Positions 34,854-42,967 of a stretch of 62,648 nucleotides of DNA are shown piece by piece (positions within the stretch are counted from its first letter, which is position 1; each line of letters starts with the position of its first letter). The position numbers and the translations under genes were made by a program. Below the pieces are notes generated by a model, which saw only the letters and a list, made by a program, of their open reading frames with translations, did not search any database and had not been told where the DNA came from. The stretch covers positions 1 through 62,648 of the forward strand of contig JACDQM010000014.1 of assembly GCA_015657635.1 (NCBI GenBank), given 5' to 3'. This stretch comes from Roseateles sp. (lineage in GTDB: Bacteria > Pseudomonadota > Gammaproteobacteria > Burkholderiales > Burkholderiaceae_C).

Positions 34854-35759
34854 CGCCAGGCGTGTGCCGGCGTGCGCATTGTTCTTGACCAGCGCGATAT
34901 TGGTGGCCAGGCTGCGGCCCTCGGTCAAGGCCTTGATGCGGGCCAGCAGATAGGGAGTGACGGCCTTGCCGCTGATGCCTTGCGTGGTCGCCTCGCGCAG
35001 CGCCTGTTCGGTGATCGCGTCGATCTCTGCGCGCGGCATCGCATCGGCCGCCGGCACCGGGTTGGAGATCACCACGCCGCCGGCCAGACCCAGCGCCCAT
35101 TTGGTTTGCAGGAAGCGCGCCTGCTGGTCCGCGTCATCGATGCGGAAGTCGGCCTTGAAGCCCGAGTCCGGCGTGTAGAAGGCGGCGAAGTTGTCCTGCC
35201 CGACAGCCAGCACCGGCACACCCTGGGTCTCCAGGTATTCCAGCGTCAGCCCGATGTCGAGAATCGACTTGGCACCAGCGCAGACCACCGCGACCGATGT
35301 CCGCGCCAGTTCCTGCAGATCGGCCGAGATGTCGAACGAGGTCTCCGCGCCGCGATGCACGCCACCGATACCGCCGGTGACGAAGACGCGGATGCCGGCC
35401 AGCGCCGCACAGATCATCGTGGCCGCCACCGTGGTGGCGCCGATCCGGCCGGTGGCGATCACATAGGGCAGATCGCGCCGGCTGACCTTCATCGCCTCGG
35501 GCGACTGGCCCAGCAGTTCCAGCTCAGCCTCCGACAGGCCGATGCGGATCTTGCCGCCCAACACCGCGATGGTGGCCGGCACGGCGCCGCCGGCACGGAT
35601 GATGTCTTCCACCTCGCGCGCGGTCTGCACGTTCTGCGGATAGGGCATGCCGTGCGAAATGATGGTGGACTCCAGCGCGACGATGGGCCGGCCGTCGGCG
35701 CGTGCCGCGGCCACTTCGGCGGAGAACTCAAGGTAGTCGGAGAGGGCGTGAGCGTTCAT
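34836..35759 (-). CDS. psuG: Pseudouridine-5'-phosphate glycosidase
   Basis: A 307-residue enzyme that reversibly splits pseudouridine 5'-phosphate into uracil and ribose 5-phosphate. Family motifs: IVALESTIISHGMPYPQN near residue 26, ATGRIGATTVAATM near 102 and VVCAGAKSILDIGLTLEYLE near 160, with the catalytic Lys in the last. It lies ten bases after the kinase gene on the same strand, the usual pseudouridine salvage pair. Its 3' end overlaps the convergent cyclase gene. Confidence 0.94.
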   Translation of the reverse strand: MNAHALSDYLEFSAEVAAARADGRPIVALESTIISHGMPYPQNVQTAREVEDIIRAGGAVPATIAVLGGKIRIGLSEAELELLGQSPEAMKVSRRDLPYVIATGRIGATTVAATMICAALAGIRVFVTGGIGGVHRGAETSFDISADLQELARTSVAVVCAGAKSILDIGLTLEYLETQGVPVLAVGQDNFAAFYTPDSGFKADFRIDDADQQARFLQTKWALGLAGGVVISNPVPAADAMPRAEIDAITEQALREATTQGISGKAVTPYLLARIKALTEGRSLATNIALVKNNAHAGTRLALALGR

Positions 35760-35769
35760 GTCGCGGCTT

Positions 35770-36894
35770 TCATCGGGGATCTTGTGGGTCCTGCAGCAAG
35801 GCAGGGCTGAGTTCGGCGCTGACGCTGGCCTCGGTTTGCAAGGTCAGTGCCGCCAGGCGCAGGCCCAGGCGGCAGGCCAGGGTCAGGTCTTGCGGATCGC
35901 GGTGCAGCGAGGCGCACACGCCGGCCGAGAAGGCGTCGCCCGCGCCGCTGACGTCGCGCACCTGCACGACCTCGGCCGGCAGATGCAGCAGGTCTTCTTC
36001 TTCGTCAGCGCTGCTGCAGTAGACGCCCGCTGCGCCAGCAGTGACCACCAGCTGGCGCAGGCCGCGCGCGCGCAGCGCGCCGAGTGCGCGGCGCCTTGCG
36101 GCCGCGCTCTTCAGCGGCTGGCCACCGACCAGCGCCTGCAGCTCGGCCTCATTCAGGATCAGGCACTGCGCGCCGCTCAGGTCCTGCGGCAGGCGCTCCA
36201 TCTTCGGCACCGACACCGCCACCAGCACCAGCGGCGTGGCGTGCTGGCGCGCCTCGTCGATCAGGAAGGCGATGCTGTCGGCGCCCAGATTCAGGTCGGC
36301 CACCAGCAAGGCGGCATCGGCGCGCTGCGGCGCGGCCAGTTGCAGAAACTCCGGCGTCAGCTGCTCGATCAAGGCCATCTGCGCCAACGCCAGCATCAGC
36401 TCGCCATCGGCGTCCAGCACGGCGGTGTAGCTGCCGGTGGCAGCACCGCTGGCGCGCAGGCTGCCGCGCGTGTCGATGCGCAGCTGCGCGGCCTGCTCCA
36501 GCAGCGCATGGCCGGCCGCATCGTCGCCAAAGGCGCTCAGCAGCCGCGTCGGCAGCCCCAGGCGGGCCAGGTTTTCGGCGATGTTGCGGGCCACGCCGCC
36601 CGGGGTTTCGCTCTGGCGTGCCGGGTTGGAGCTGTGCAGGTGCAGCGGCCCCAGGCTTTGCAGCTTGCGGTCCAGATTGGCGCCGCCGATGCAGACCAGC
36701 GGCGCCTGCTGCGGCAGCACATAGGCACGGCCCAGCAGCCGGCGTTCGCGCGTCAGGCTGGCGATATGGCCGGCCACCGCCGAGCGCGACAGGCCCAGGC
36801 GTTCGCCCAGCTCCTGCTGGCTGATGAAGGGGTTGGCGCGGATCTGCGCGAGCAACTGCTCCTTCTTGGAGCTGGGTGCGGATGATTCAGACAT
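35770..36894 (-). CDS. psuK: Pseudouridine kinase fused to an HTH domain
   Basis: A 374-residue protein. Residues of about 10-55 form a winged-helix domain (FISQQELGERLGLSRSAVAG). The rest is a PfkB carbohydrate kinase with PGGVARNIAENLARLG, SGSYTAVLDADGE-like substrate loops and the C-terminal anion-hole DVSGAGDAFSAGV containing the catalytic Asp. It phosphorylates pseudouridine for PsuG. The HTH domain makes it a likely DNA-binding autoregulator; a perfect palindromic repeat spans its start codon. Confidence 0.88.
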   Translation of the reverse strand: MSESSAPSSKKEQLLAQIRANPFISQQELGERLGLSRSAVAGHIASLTRERRLLGRAYVLPQQAPLVCIGGANLDRKLQSLGPLHLHSSNPARQSETPGGVARNIAENLARLGLPTRLLSAFGDDAAGHALLEQAAQLRIDTRGSLRASGAATGSYTAVLDADGELMLALAQMALIEQLTPEFLQLAAPQRADAALLVADLNLGADSIAFLIDEARQHATPLVLVAVSVPKMERLPQDLSGAQCLILNEAELQALVGGQPLKSAAARRRALGALRARGLRQLVVTAGAAGVYCSSADEEEDLLHLPAEVVQVRDVSGAGDAFSAGVCASLHRDPQDLTLACRLGLRLAALTLQTEASVSAELSPALLQDPQDPR

Positions 36895-36919
36895 TTGTCC
36901 GTAGTGTAAGACAAATGTC
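36890..36919. promoter_or_regulatory. Candidate PsuK operator over the psuK start codon
   Basis: Two copies of the palindrome GACAWWTGTC (GACATTTGTC at 36890-36899, GACAAATGTC at 36910-36919) form a perfect 10-10-10 inverted repeat. The centres are 20 bases apart, two helical turns. The psuK ATG (36892-36894) lies inside the first copy, so binding would block initiation or transcription. Confidence 0.65.
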
Positions 36920-36946
36920 CGATACCGTCTGATCGTCGCGGCGGCG

Positions 36947-37732
36947 TCAGCGGCCTTGCAGACCGTCGAGCCAGCGCCCGATCTGCTCGATCACCCAGGC
37001 GCCATCGTCCAGCGTCAGGTCGTGGCCGGCACTGGGGTGCAAGGCGTGGCGGCCCTGCCAGGCGGCGGCGATGCGCTGCGAGCAGACTGGATCGACCAGA
37101 CGATCGCCCGCGCCGGCCAGCACCAGCAAGGGCTGGCGGGGTCCTGGTTGCGGCGCCCTGAAGCGCGCGGCAGCCAGCAGCTGGCGCACGAGGTTGAGCC
37201 GCTGCACCGGCCTGGTCTGCTGCAGGGCGCACCAGTGCTGCAGCAGGGCGGCGTCGAGCGGATGCCGTGTGCTGCTCAGCGCCAGCGCCTGGCTCTCGCG
37301 CCACTGCAGGCTGGGGCTGAGCAGGGCGGTCAGCAGGCGCAGCAGCGCCGCGGGGCGCATGCGCTGATACCAGCGACTCAGGCCACGCAGGCTGGAGCTG
37401 ATCAACACCAGCGCGGCAATCTCGTCGGGGTAGCTGCAGGCCCAGTCCAGCGCCACCATGCCGCCCATCGACAGGCACAGCAGATGGACCGGCCCGGTCT
37501 GGCCTTGTGCCTGCAGCGCAGCGCGGCAGTGCTCGGTCATCGCCGCGATCTGCGCGGGGCTGGTCTGCCGGTGCTGGGTGCCGTTCCCGGGCAGGTCCAG
37601 CAGCAGCACCTGGTCCTGCGGGCGCGCGGTCTGAAGCCGGGCGGGGAAGTCGCCCCAATGGCCGCTCTCGCGGCCCAGGCCGCGCAGCAGCAGCCAGCGG
37701 CGTTGCGGCGGCGTGCGCTTTTCGCTGGTCAA
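36947..37732 (-). CDS. Alpha/beta-fold hydrolase
   Basis: A 261-residue hydrolase of the esterase/BioH-like type. The nucleophile elbow is LCLSMGG near residue 87; the acid is probably in GAGDRLVDP and the catalytic His in SAGHDLTLD. It is soluble, with no signal peptide. The gene is coupled to the upstream M14 peptidase-like gene by an ATGA overlap. The substrate is unknown. Confidence 0.82.
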   Translation of the reverse strand: MTSEKRTPPQRRWLLLRGLGRESGHWGDFPARLQTARPQDQVLLLDLPGNGTQHRQTSPAQIAAMTEHCRAALQAQGQTGPVHLLCLSMGGMVALDWACSYPDEIAALVLISSSLRGLSRWYQRMRPAALLRLLTALLSPSLQWRESQALALSSTRHPLDAALLQHWCALQQTRPVQRLNLVRQLLAAARFRAPQPGPRQPLLVLAGAGDRLVDPVCSQRIAAAWQGRHALHPSAGHDLTLDDGAWVIEQIGRWLDGLQGR

Positions 37733-38793
37733 TGCGGCCTCCCTCGGTACCAGCGATCCAGTGCGGCTTCATGCGCCTGGGCGCGGGCTTCGCCCTGCGG
37801 CAGCCAGCGTGCGTGGCTGTGGGCGGCGCGGGCGATGAAGTCCAGCCATCCCAGGTGGCGGCGCAGCACGCGCTGCTGGCGGTGCGCGATCTGCGGGTTG
37901 AAGATGCCGGCGCGCGAGAACAGCTGGCGCGGGTTCTTCTTGATCCACAGCCAGGACCCCATCTCCAGTGTCAGCGGCAGAAAGGTGTGCTCGGCGTGGC
38001 GCGCGCGTGCCTGCAGGTAGAGATGGTCCCAAAGGTCGCCATGGGTCAGGTAATGGCGGCTTTGCGGCTCCATCACATAGGGGTGGTGCAGCAGGCTGGC
38101 GTCCTGGATCTGCGCCAGTGCGTAGAGCTCGGCCAGGTGCTCGATCGGCCGGGCGGTATGCGCGAAGGGAAACCAGATGCGGTCGACGAAGCCGAAGCCC
38201 GAATGGCAGTCCACCGAGAGGGCGAAGCGATGCGGCAGCAGCTGCTGCTGCACGAAACGGCACAGCGTCTCGCTTTCCGTCTGCATCGCTGCGTCCGGCG
38301 CGCCGCGGTACCAAGGCAGGTGCGGGCTCAGCCGCTGGCCGCTGATCATGGCCGGCGCGCGCTCATCGGCATCCACCGGTGCATTGCGCATCAGGTCCAC
38401 GCCCTGTGGATTGGCGCGCGTGCCCAGCAGCAGGCCGCCGGGGTTGACCAGGGGCAGGAACACCAGCCGCATCGACGCCAGCAACTGATGCAGGCTTTCA
38501 TCCCATTGCAGGCGCGTCACCAGGCTGTGCAGAAAGGCCAGCACCACATGGCTGCCAATGCGCTCCAGCCCATGCACGCCGCCGAAATAGCCGACCGCAG
38601 GCAGCGCAGGGTCGGCATTGCCCAGGCTGAAGGCGGTCAGCGGCAAGGTCTGGCCGGCGGCCTCGATGCTGCCCAGCGCATGCACCTCAAGCCAGGGGCT
38701 GGCCAGCGATGTCAGATGCTGCAAGAGCCGCAACTCCTCAGGCCACCGGGGTTCGGCAGCGGCAGCGGGGCTTGCAAGCGGTTCGTTGGCCAT
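37729..38793 (-). CDS. M14-family zinc carboxypeptidase-like protein
   Basis: A 354-residue protein with M14 metal ligands: HGLE in GVHGLERIGS near residue 73 (HxxE) and the third His in VDCHSGFG near 195. The catalytic Glu is probably in LTLEMGSWLW near 276. The intervening VNPGG and ANPQGVDLMRN segments match substrate-binding loops of the family. There is no signal peptide, so it should act in the cytosol, perhaps on peptides or on aspartoacyl-type amides. It is first in a two-gene leftward operon with the alpha/beta hydrolase. Confidence 0.8.
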   Translation of the reverse strand: MANEPLASPAAAAEPRWPEELRLLQHLTSLASPWLEVHALGSIEAAGQTLPLTAFSLGNADPALPAVGYFGGVHGLERIGSHVVLAFLHSLVTRLQWDESLHQLLASMRLVFLPLVNPGGLLLGTRANPQGVDLMRNAPVDADERAPAMISGQRLSPHLPWYRGAPDAAMQTESETLCRFVQQQLLPHRFALSVDCHSGFGFVDRIWFPFAHTARPIEHLAELYALAQIQDASLLHHPYVMEPQSRHYLTHGDLWDHLYLQARARHAEHTFLPLTLEMGSWLWIKKNPRQLFSRAGIFNPQIAHRQQRVLRRHLGWLDFIARAAHSHARWLPQGEARAQAHEAALDRWYRGRPH

Positions 38794-38855
38794 GCGCTGA
38801 CGATAGCGACCTTGTGTGCCACAAAGATGTCATCTGCACGCTCTACGCTGCACAG

Positions 38856-38999
38856 ATGGCACCGAACTCCATCCCGCGCCGCTCTGACCGGAGCGCCCGC
38901 TTTGCCCACCCGCTGTGGCTGGGGCTGGCCATGCTGGCCGGCCTGCATGAGTGCATGGCGCTGGCCCGCGCGCGGCTCAGGCAGCGGCACCCCGGCTGA
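38856..38999 (+). CDS. Short hypothetical protein before gph
   Basis: A 47-residue reading frame from ATG 38856 with a hydrophobic segment (HPLWLGLAMLAGLHE) and an Arg-rich end (ALARARLRQRHPG). It lies 67 bases before gph on the same strand. Similar short peptides are, from memory, common at this place in related genera. No Shine-Dalgarno sequence is obvious. It is more likely a real small membrane-associated protein than chance, but unproven. Confidence 0.45.
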   Translation: MAPNSIPRRSDRSARFAHPLWLGLAMLAGLHECMALARARLRQRHPG

Positions 39000-39066
39000 G
39001 CCGCTGAGCCGCAGCGTGCTGGACAGCGGCGAGAATCGCGCTGTTCCGACTTACCTTGCCCGCCGC

Positions 39067-39768
39067 ATGTCCGCCGCTCTCGAAACCCGTGTTCTGCCCG
39101 CTTCCCTGCCTGCGCGCCCCCAGGCCTTTATCGTCGATCTCGACGGCACGATGGTGGACACGCTGGGCGACTTCGTCGCCGTGCTGGCACTGGTGCTGGC
39201 CGAGCTGAAGCTGCCGGTGGTCGACCGTGCCTTCGTCGAGCGCACCGTCGGGCGCGGCAGCGAACATTTGATCCGCTGCACCTTGGCTGAAGTGGGTGGC
39301 GATGCGGCCTTGTACGAGCAGGCCTGGCAGCGCTATCAGTTCCATTACGCGGCCCAGAACGGCCGGCATTCGGCCACCTATCCGGGTGTTGAGGAGGGGC
39401 TGCGTGCGCTGCGCGCGCTGGGCCTGCCGATGGCCTGCCTGACCAACAAGCCCGCCGCGCCTGCGCGTGCGCTGCTGGCGGCCAAGGGCCTGGACGGCTT
39501 TTTCGACAAGGTCTTCGGTGGCGACGATTTCGAGCGCAAGAAGCCCGATCCGCTGCCCTTGCTGAAGACCTGCCAGGCGCTGGGCGTGGCGCCGGCTGGC
39601 GCCTGGATGATTGGCGATTCCAGCAACGACGCGGCTGCGGCCCGCGCGGCTGGTTGCCCGGTGGTGCTGGTCAGCTATGGCTACAACCATGGCCACCCGG
39701 TCAGCGAGGTGGGGGCCGACCTGCTGCTGGATCGGCTGGATCAGCTGCCGGCCCTGGTACGGGCTTAA
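39067..39768 (+). CDS. gph: Phosphoglycolate phosphatase (HAD family)
   Basis: A 233-residue HAD hydrolase that dephosphorylates 2-phosphoglycolate. Motif I is VDLDGTMVDT with the nucleophile Asp near residue 23; motif II is CLTNKP, with the Lys of motif III in FERKKPDP and motif IV MIGDSSNDAAAARAAG. The length is typical of the Gph/CbbZ group. The gene precedes the trp region, as in many Burkholderiales. ATG 39067 was chosen because it gives the usual short N-terminal extension. Its stop overlaps that of the convergent chalcone-isomerase-like gene. Confidence 0.9.
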   Translation: MSAALETRVLPASLPARPQAFIVDLDGTMVDTLGDFVAVLALVLAELKLPVVDRAFVERTVGRGSEHLIRCTLAEVGGDAALYEQAWQRYQFHYAAQNGRHSATYPGVEEGLRALRALGLPMACLTNKPAAPARALLAAKGLDGFFDKVFGGDDFERKKPDPLPLLKTCQALGVAPAGAWMIGDSSNDAAAARAAGCPVVLVSYGYNHGHPVSEVGADLLLDRLDQLPALVRA

Positions 39769-40367
39769 CTGCGCCCGGCGCGCTCGCGCTTGATACCCAG
39801 CAGCGCTTCCTTGAGCTGGTCGTCGGCGGGCGCCTTGCCCAGCCAGATCTTCAGGAACACGTTGTAGAACTCGGGTTCCTTGATCACATCACCGGTGGGC
39901 TTGCCATTGACCAGCACGCGCGTGCCGGTGCCGGGGATGTAGTCGACGCTGAAATGGTCGCCGGTGGCCAGCTTCTGGCGCGTCGAAAACACGTCGGCGA
40001 TGCGCATGATGCCGTTGATGGACTTGGCGAACTCCTCACGGGTGGCGTTCTGCTCGATGCCCTTGGTGAAGAGCTTGCCGAGTTCGTTGCCATCGATCTC
40101 GCGCAGCATCTGGATGTGCAGGCGCTTGGCGCCGGTGTTGGCCACCACCGCTTCGGGGCTGTTCACCGCGCCGTTGGTGTATAGGCCGGCGGTGTAGACC
40201 TTGAACACGGCCTTGTAGCGAACGCCGGCGCCATTGAGCTGCAGCTTCTGGCCGCCCAGGTCCACGCTGGCTTCGTATTTGACGCCGGCGACGTCGACGC
40301 TCTGCGCCATCACGGGCAGGCTCAGCAGGGAAGCGGCCAGCAGGGCGGCCACGCCAAGTTTCTTCAT
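39765..40367 (-). CDS. Exported chalcone-isomerase-like protein
   Basis: A 200-residue protein with a signal peptide (about residues 1-21, cleavage after VMA). The bacterial chalcone-isomerase-like fold follows: VYTAGLYT, RLHIQMLREIDGNELGKLFTKG, VDYIPGTGTRVLVNGKP and a C-terminal FYNVFLKIWLGKAPAD. Bacterial members are periplasmic and probably bind fatty-acid-like ligands rather than isomerise chalcones. A poor GAGCGA precedes ATG 40367. Confidence 0.85.
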   Translation of the reverse strand: MKKLGVAALLAASLLSLPVMAQSVDVAGVKYEASVDLGGQKLQLNGAGVRYKAVFKVYTAGLYTNGAVNSPEAVVANTGAKRLHIQMLREIDGNELGKLFTKGIEQNATREEFAKSINGIMRIADVFSTRQKLATGDHFSVDYIPGTGTRVLVNGKPTGDVIKEPEFYNVFLKIWLGKAPADDQLKEALLGIKRERAGRS

Positions 40368-40557
40368 TGTCTCGCTCCGAATGCTTTTGTTGCGCCGCCC
40401 GCCGCCATCTGCGGCTGGCGGCGTCTTGTGCTCAGGCGCGCAGTATGGCGTGAGCCGGCCGATTGCGCTGGCGCAGGGGGCCGGCGAAAACCCTGAGTGG
40501 CGGGCTGGCCGGCTGCAATCCGGATGACGGCGCGGCACTGCTAAACTTGGCCGCATC

Positions 40558-40638
40558 ATGTTCATCACGCGCAAGCACATCAAGGGGTCGAATGACCGGG
40601 GAGCCTGGCCCTGGCGTCGCCCGCACGACTTCGCCTGA
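40558..40638 (+). CDS. trpL: Candidate trp operon leader peptide
   Basis: A 26-codon frame starting at ATG 40558, rich in Arg/Lys/Asp, with two Trp codons almost together (TGG CCC TGG at 40606-40614, residues 17 and 19) and a stop at 40636-40638. Tryptophan-rich leaders ahead of trpE are the signature of translation-controlled attenuation. The hairpin at 40658-40683 begins 20 bases after its stop. It lacks a strong Shine-Dalgarno sequence and a U-run after the hairpin, so it is a candidate only. Confidence 0.5.
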   Translation: MFITRKHIKGSNDRGAWPWRRPHDFA

Positions 40639-40657
40639 AGCCGCTCGACTGCTTGCC

Positions 40658-40683
40658 GGCCCGGATGTTTCTTTCATCGGGCC
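40658..40683 (+). terminator. Candidate trp attenuator hairpin
   Basis: Arms GGCCCGGATG and CATCGGGCC (one bulged G) around a TTTCTTT loop, 20 bases after the leader peptide stop. The lack of a following T-run argues against a standard intrinsic terminator, so the mechanism, if any, may differ. Confidence 0.4.
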
Positions 40684-40804
40684 TTCAAAACCCAGCCTTA
40701 CGCTCCCGCCCCTGGTGGGATGGCCGCAGTCGGCGACCTGAAGACCGGCGTGCGCGCGCCTGAAAGATCTTGCAGCGCCGCCCTTGCACCAAAGGTTTGA
40801 CGAC

Positions 40805-42300
40805 GTGATCACCGAACTCGAATTCCAGAGCCTGGCCGCCCAGGGCTACAACCGCATCCCGCTGATCAGCGAGGCCTTCGCCGATCTCGAAACCCCGCTC
40901 TCGCTCTACCTCAAGCTCTGCGCCGGTGCCGGCCAGGGCCGCCACAGCTTCCTGCTGGAATCGGTGGTGGGGGGTGAGCGTTTCGGCCGCTACTCCTTCA
41001 TCGGCCTGCCGGCGCGCACCGTCATCAAGAGCCAGGGCTTCAGGACCGAGGTGCTGCGAGACGGCGAGGTGGTTGAGACGCACGAGGGCAATGCGCTCGA
41101 TTTCATCGAGACCTACCAACAGCGCTTCAAGGTGGCGCTGCGCCCGGGCATGCCGCGCTTTTGCGGAGGCCTGGCCGGCTATTTCGGCTACGACGCGGTG
41201 CGCTATATGGAGCCCAAGCTCGCACGCTCCGGCGCCGGCTTCGAGCGCCCCGGCGGCCTGGATACGCCGGACCTGATGCTGCTGCAATGCGAGGAGCTGG
41301 CGGTCATCGACAACCTGTCCGGGCGCCTCTATCTGATCGTCTACGCCGACCCCTCGCAGCCTGAGGCCTATTTCCGCGGCAAGAAGCGCCTCACCGAGTT
41401 GCGCGACAAGCTGGCGTATTCGGTCAGTGCGCCGCAGGTCAAGCGTGGCCAGGCGCACCCGGTGCAGCGCGATTTCGCCAAGGCTGACTTCGAGGCCGCC
41501 GTGCTGAAGGCCAAGGAGTACATCGCCGCCGGCGACTGCATGCAGATCGTCTTCGGCCAGCGCCTGGCCAAGCGCTATACCGAGTCGCCGCTGTCGCTCT
41601 ATCGCGCGCTGCGTTCGCTGAATCCCAGCCCGTACATGTACTTCTACGACATGGGCGACTTTCAGATCGTCGGCGCCTCGCCCGAGATCCTGGTGCGCCA
41701 CGAGCGCATCGCCGATGAAGAGCGCATCACCATCCGCCCGCTGGCCGGCACGCGGCCGCGCGGCGCCACGCCTGAGTTGGACCAGGCGCTGGAAGTGGAG
41801 CTCAAGGCCGATCCCAAGGAGCGCGCCGAGCACCTGATGCTGATCGACCTGGCGCGCAACGACATCGGTCGCATCGCCGAGACCGGCTCGGTGCGCGTCA
41901 CCGACGCGTTCGCGGTGGAGCGCTACTCGCATGTGATGCACATCGTCTCCAACGTCGAGGGCACGCTGAAAAAGGGCCAGAGCAATATGGACGTGCTGCG
42001 CGCCACCTTCCCGGCGGCACGCTCAGCGGCGCGCCCAAGATCCGCGCGATGCAGATCATCGACGAGCTGGAGCCGGTCAAACGCGGCATCTACGGCGGCG
42101 CCTGCGGCTACCTGAGTTTTGCCGGCGACATGGACCTGGCGATCGCGATCCGCACCGGCGTGATCCAGGACCAGACCCTGTATGTGCAGGCGGCGGCTGG
42201 CATCGTGGCCGACTCGCTGCCCGAGCTGGAATGGAAAGAAACGGAAGCCAAGGCGCGGGCGCTGATCCGCGCGGCCGAACTGGTTGAGGAAGGGTTCTGA
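40805..42300 (+). CDS. trpE: Anthranilate synthase component I, interrupted by a one-base frameshift
   Basis: The large subunit, which with TrpG converts chorismate to anthranilate, the first step of tryptophan synthesis. It starts at GTG 40805 ([11 protein letters not shown]). The N-terminal regulatory half and the chorismate-binding half are complete: [34 protein letters not shown] and [18 protein letters not shown]. At about 42014-42017 the frame breaks within the expected [10 protein letters not shown] catalytic segment; the correct sequence ([17 protein letters not shown], then [10 protein letters not shown]) resumes in another frame to the TGA at 42298. One missing G restores 498 residues. 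Loss of this enzyme would cause tryptophan auxotrophy. Confidence 0.9.
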
Positions 42301-42336
42301 TGAGCCAGTCGCAGAGCCGCCTCAAGACAGGCGAAC

Positions 42337-42352
42337 GCCCCCTCGGGGGGGC
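42337..42352 (+). repeat. C-run/G-run hairpin between trpE and trpG
   Basis: GCCCCC-TC-GGGGGGGC: a short perfect G/C palindrome in the 82-base trpE-trpG gap. Such C5-6/G6-7 motifs are common intergenic elements in this group of bacteria. It may attenuate trpG expression or protect the mRNA. Confidence 0.5.
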
Positions 42353-42382
42353 AGGCCCGCAGTGGCCGTGGGGGTATCTGAC

Positions 42383-42967
42383 ATGTTGCTGATGATTGAC
42401 AACTACGACAGCTTCACCTTCAACCTGGTGCAGTACTTCGGCGAACTCGGCGCCGACGTGCGCGTGGTGCGCAACGACCAGATCACCGTCGAGGAAATCG
42501 GTGCGCTCAAGCCCGATCACCTGGTGTTCTCACCCGGCCCCTGCTCGCCGGCCGAGGCGGGCGTGTGCGTGGCGGCGATCCAGGCCTTCACCGGCAAGCT
42601 GCCCATCTTGGGCGTCTGCCTGGGCCATCAGAGCATCGGTGCCGCACTGGGCGGCAAGATCGTGCGTGCCAAGACGCAGATGCACGGCAAGGCCAGCACC
42701 ATCACGACCGACCAGAAGGGCGTATTCAAGGGCCTGCCCAGGGAATTCAGCGTGATCCGTTACCACTCGCTGGTGATCGAGGAAGCGAGCATGCCGCAGG
42801 TGCTGGAGATCAGCGCACGCAGCGAGGACGGCGAGATCATGGGCGTGCACCACCGCGAACTGGCCGGCACGCGCACGCCGCTGGAAGGCGTGCAGTTCCA
42901 TCCCGAGTCCATCCTCAGCGAGCATGGCCATGCGATGCTGAAGAACTTTCTGGAGCTGGCGCTATGA
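42383..42967 (+). CDS. trpG: Anthranilate synthase component II (glutamine amidotransferase)
   Basis: A 194-residue class-I glutaminase subunit that supplies ammonia to TrpE. The nucleophile Cys is in GVCLGHQSI, and the triad His and Glu are in VQFHPESI. The dipeptide SPGP forms the oxyanion loop. ATG 42383 is chosen because homologues begin [11 protein letters not shown]. It is not fused to trpE and lies 82 bases after it. Its stop overlaps the next ATG (ATGA). Confidence 0.96.
   Translation: MLLMIDNYDSFTFNLVQYFGELGADVRVVRNDQITVEEIGALKPDHLVFSPGPCSPAEAGVCVAAIQAFTGKLPILGVCLGHQSIGAALGGKIVRAKTQMHGKASTITTDQKGVFKGLPREFSVIRYHSLVIEEASMPQVLEISARSEDGEIMGVHHRELAGTRTPLEGVQFHPESILSEHGHAMLKNFLELAL

Larger units (their letters stand above)
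40368..40804. other. trpE upstream leader region
   Basis: A 437-base region between the divergently transcribed chalcone-isomerase-like gene and trpE. It holds the candidate leader peptide at 40558-40638 and a hairpin at 40658-40683. A TAAACT at 40542-40547 could be a -10 box, without a clear -35. Nothing else is recognisable. Confidence 0.5.
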
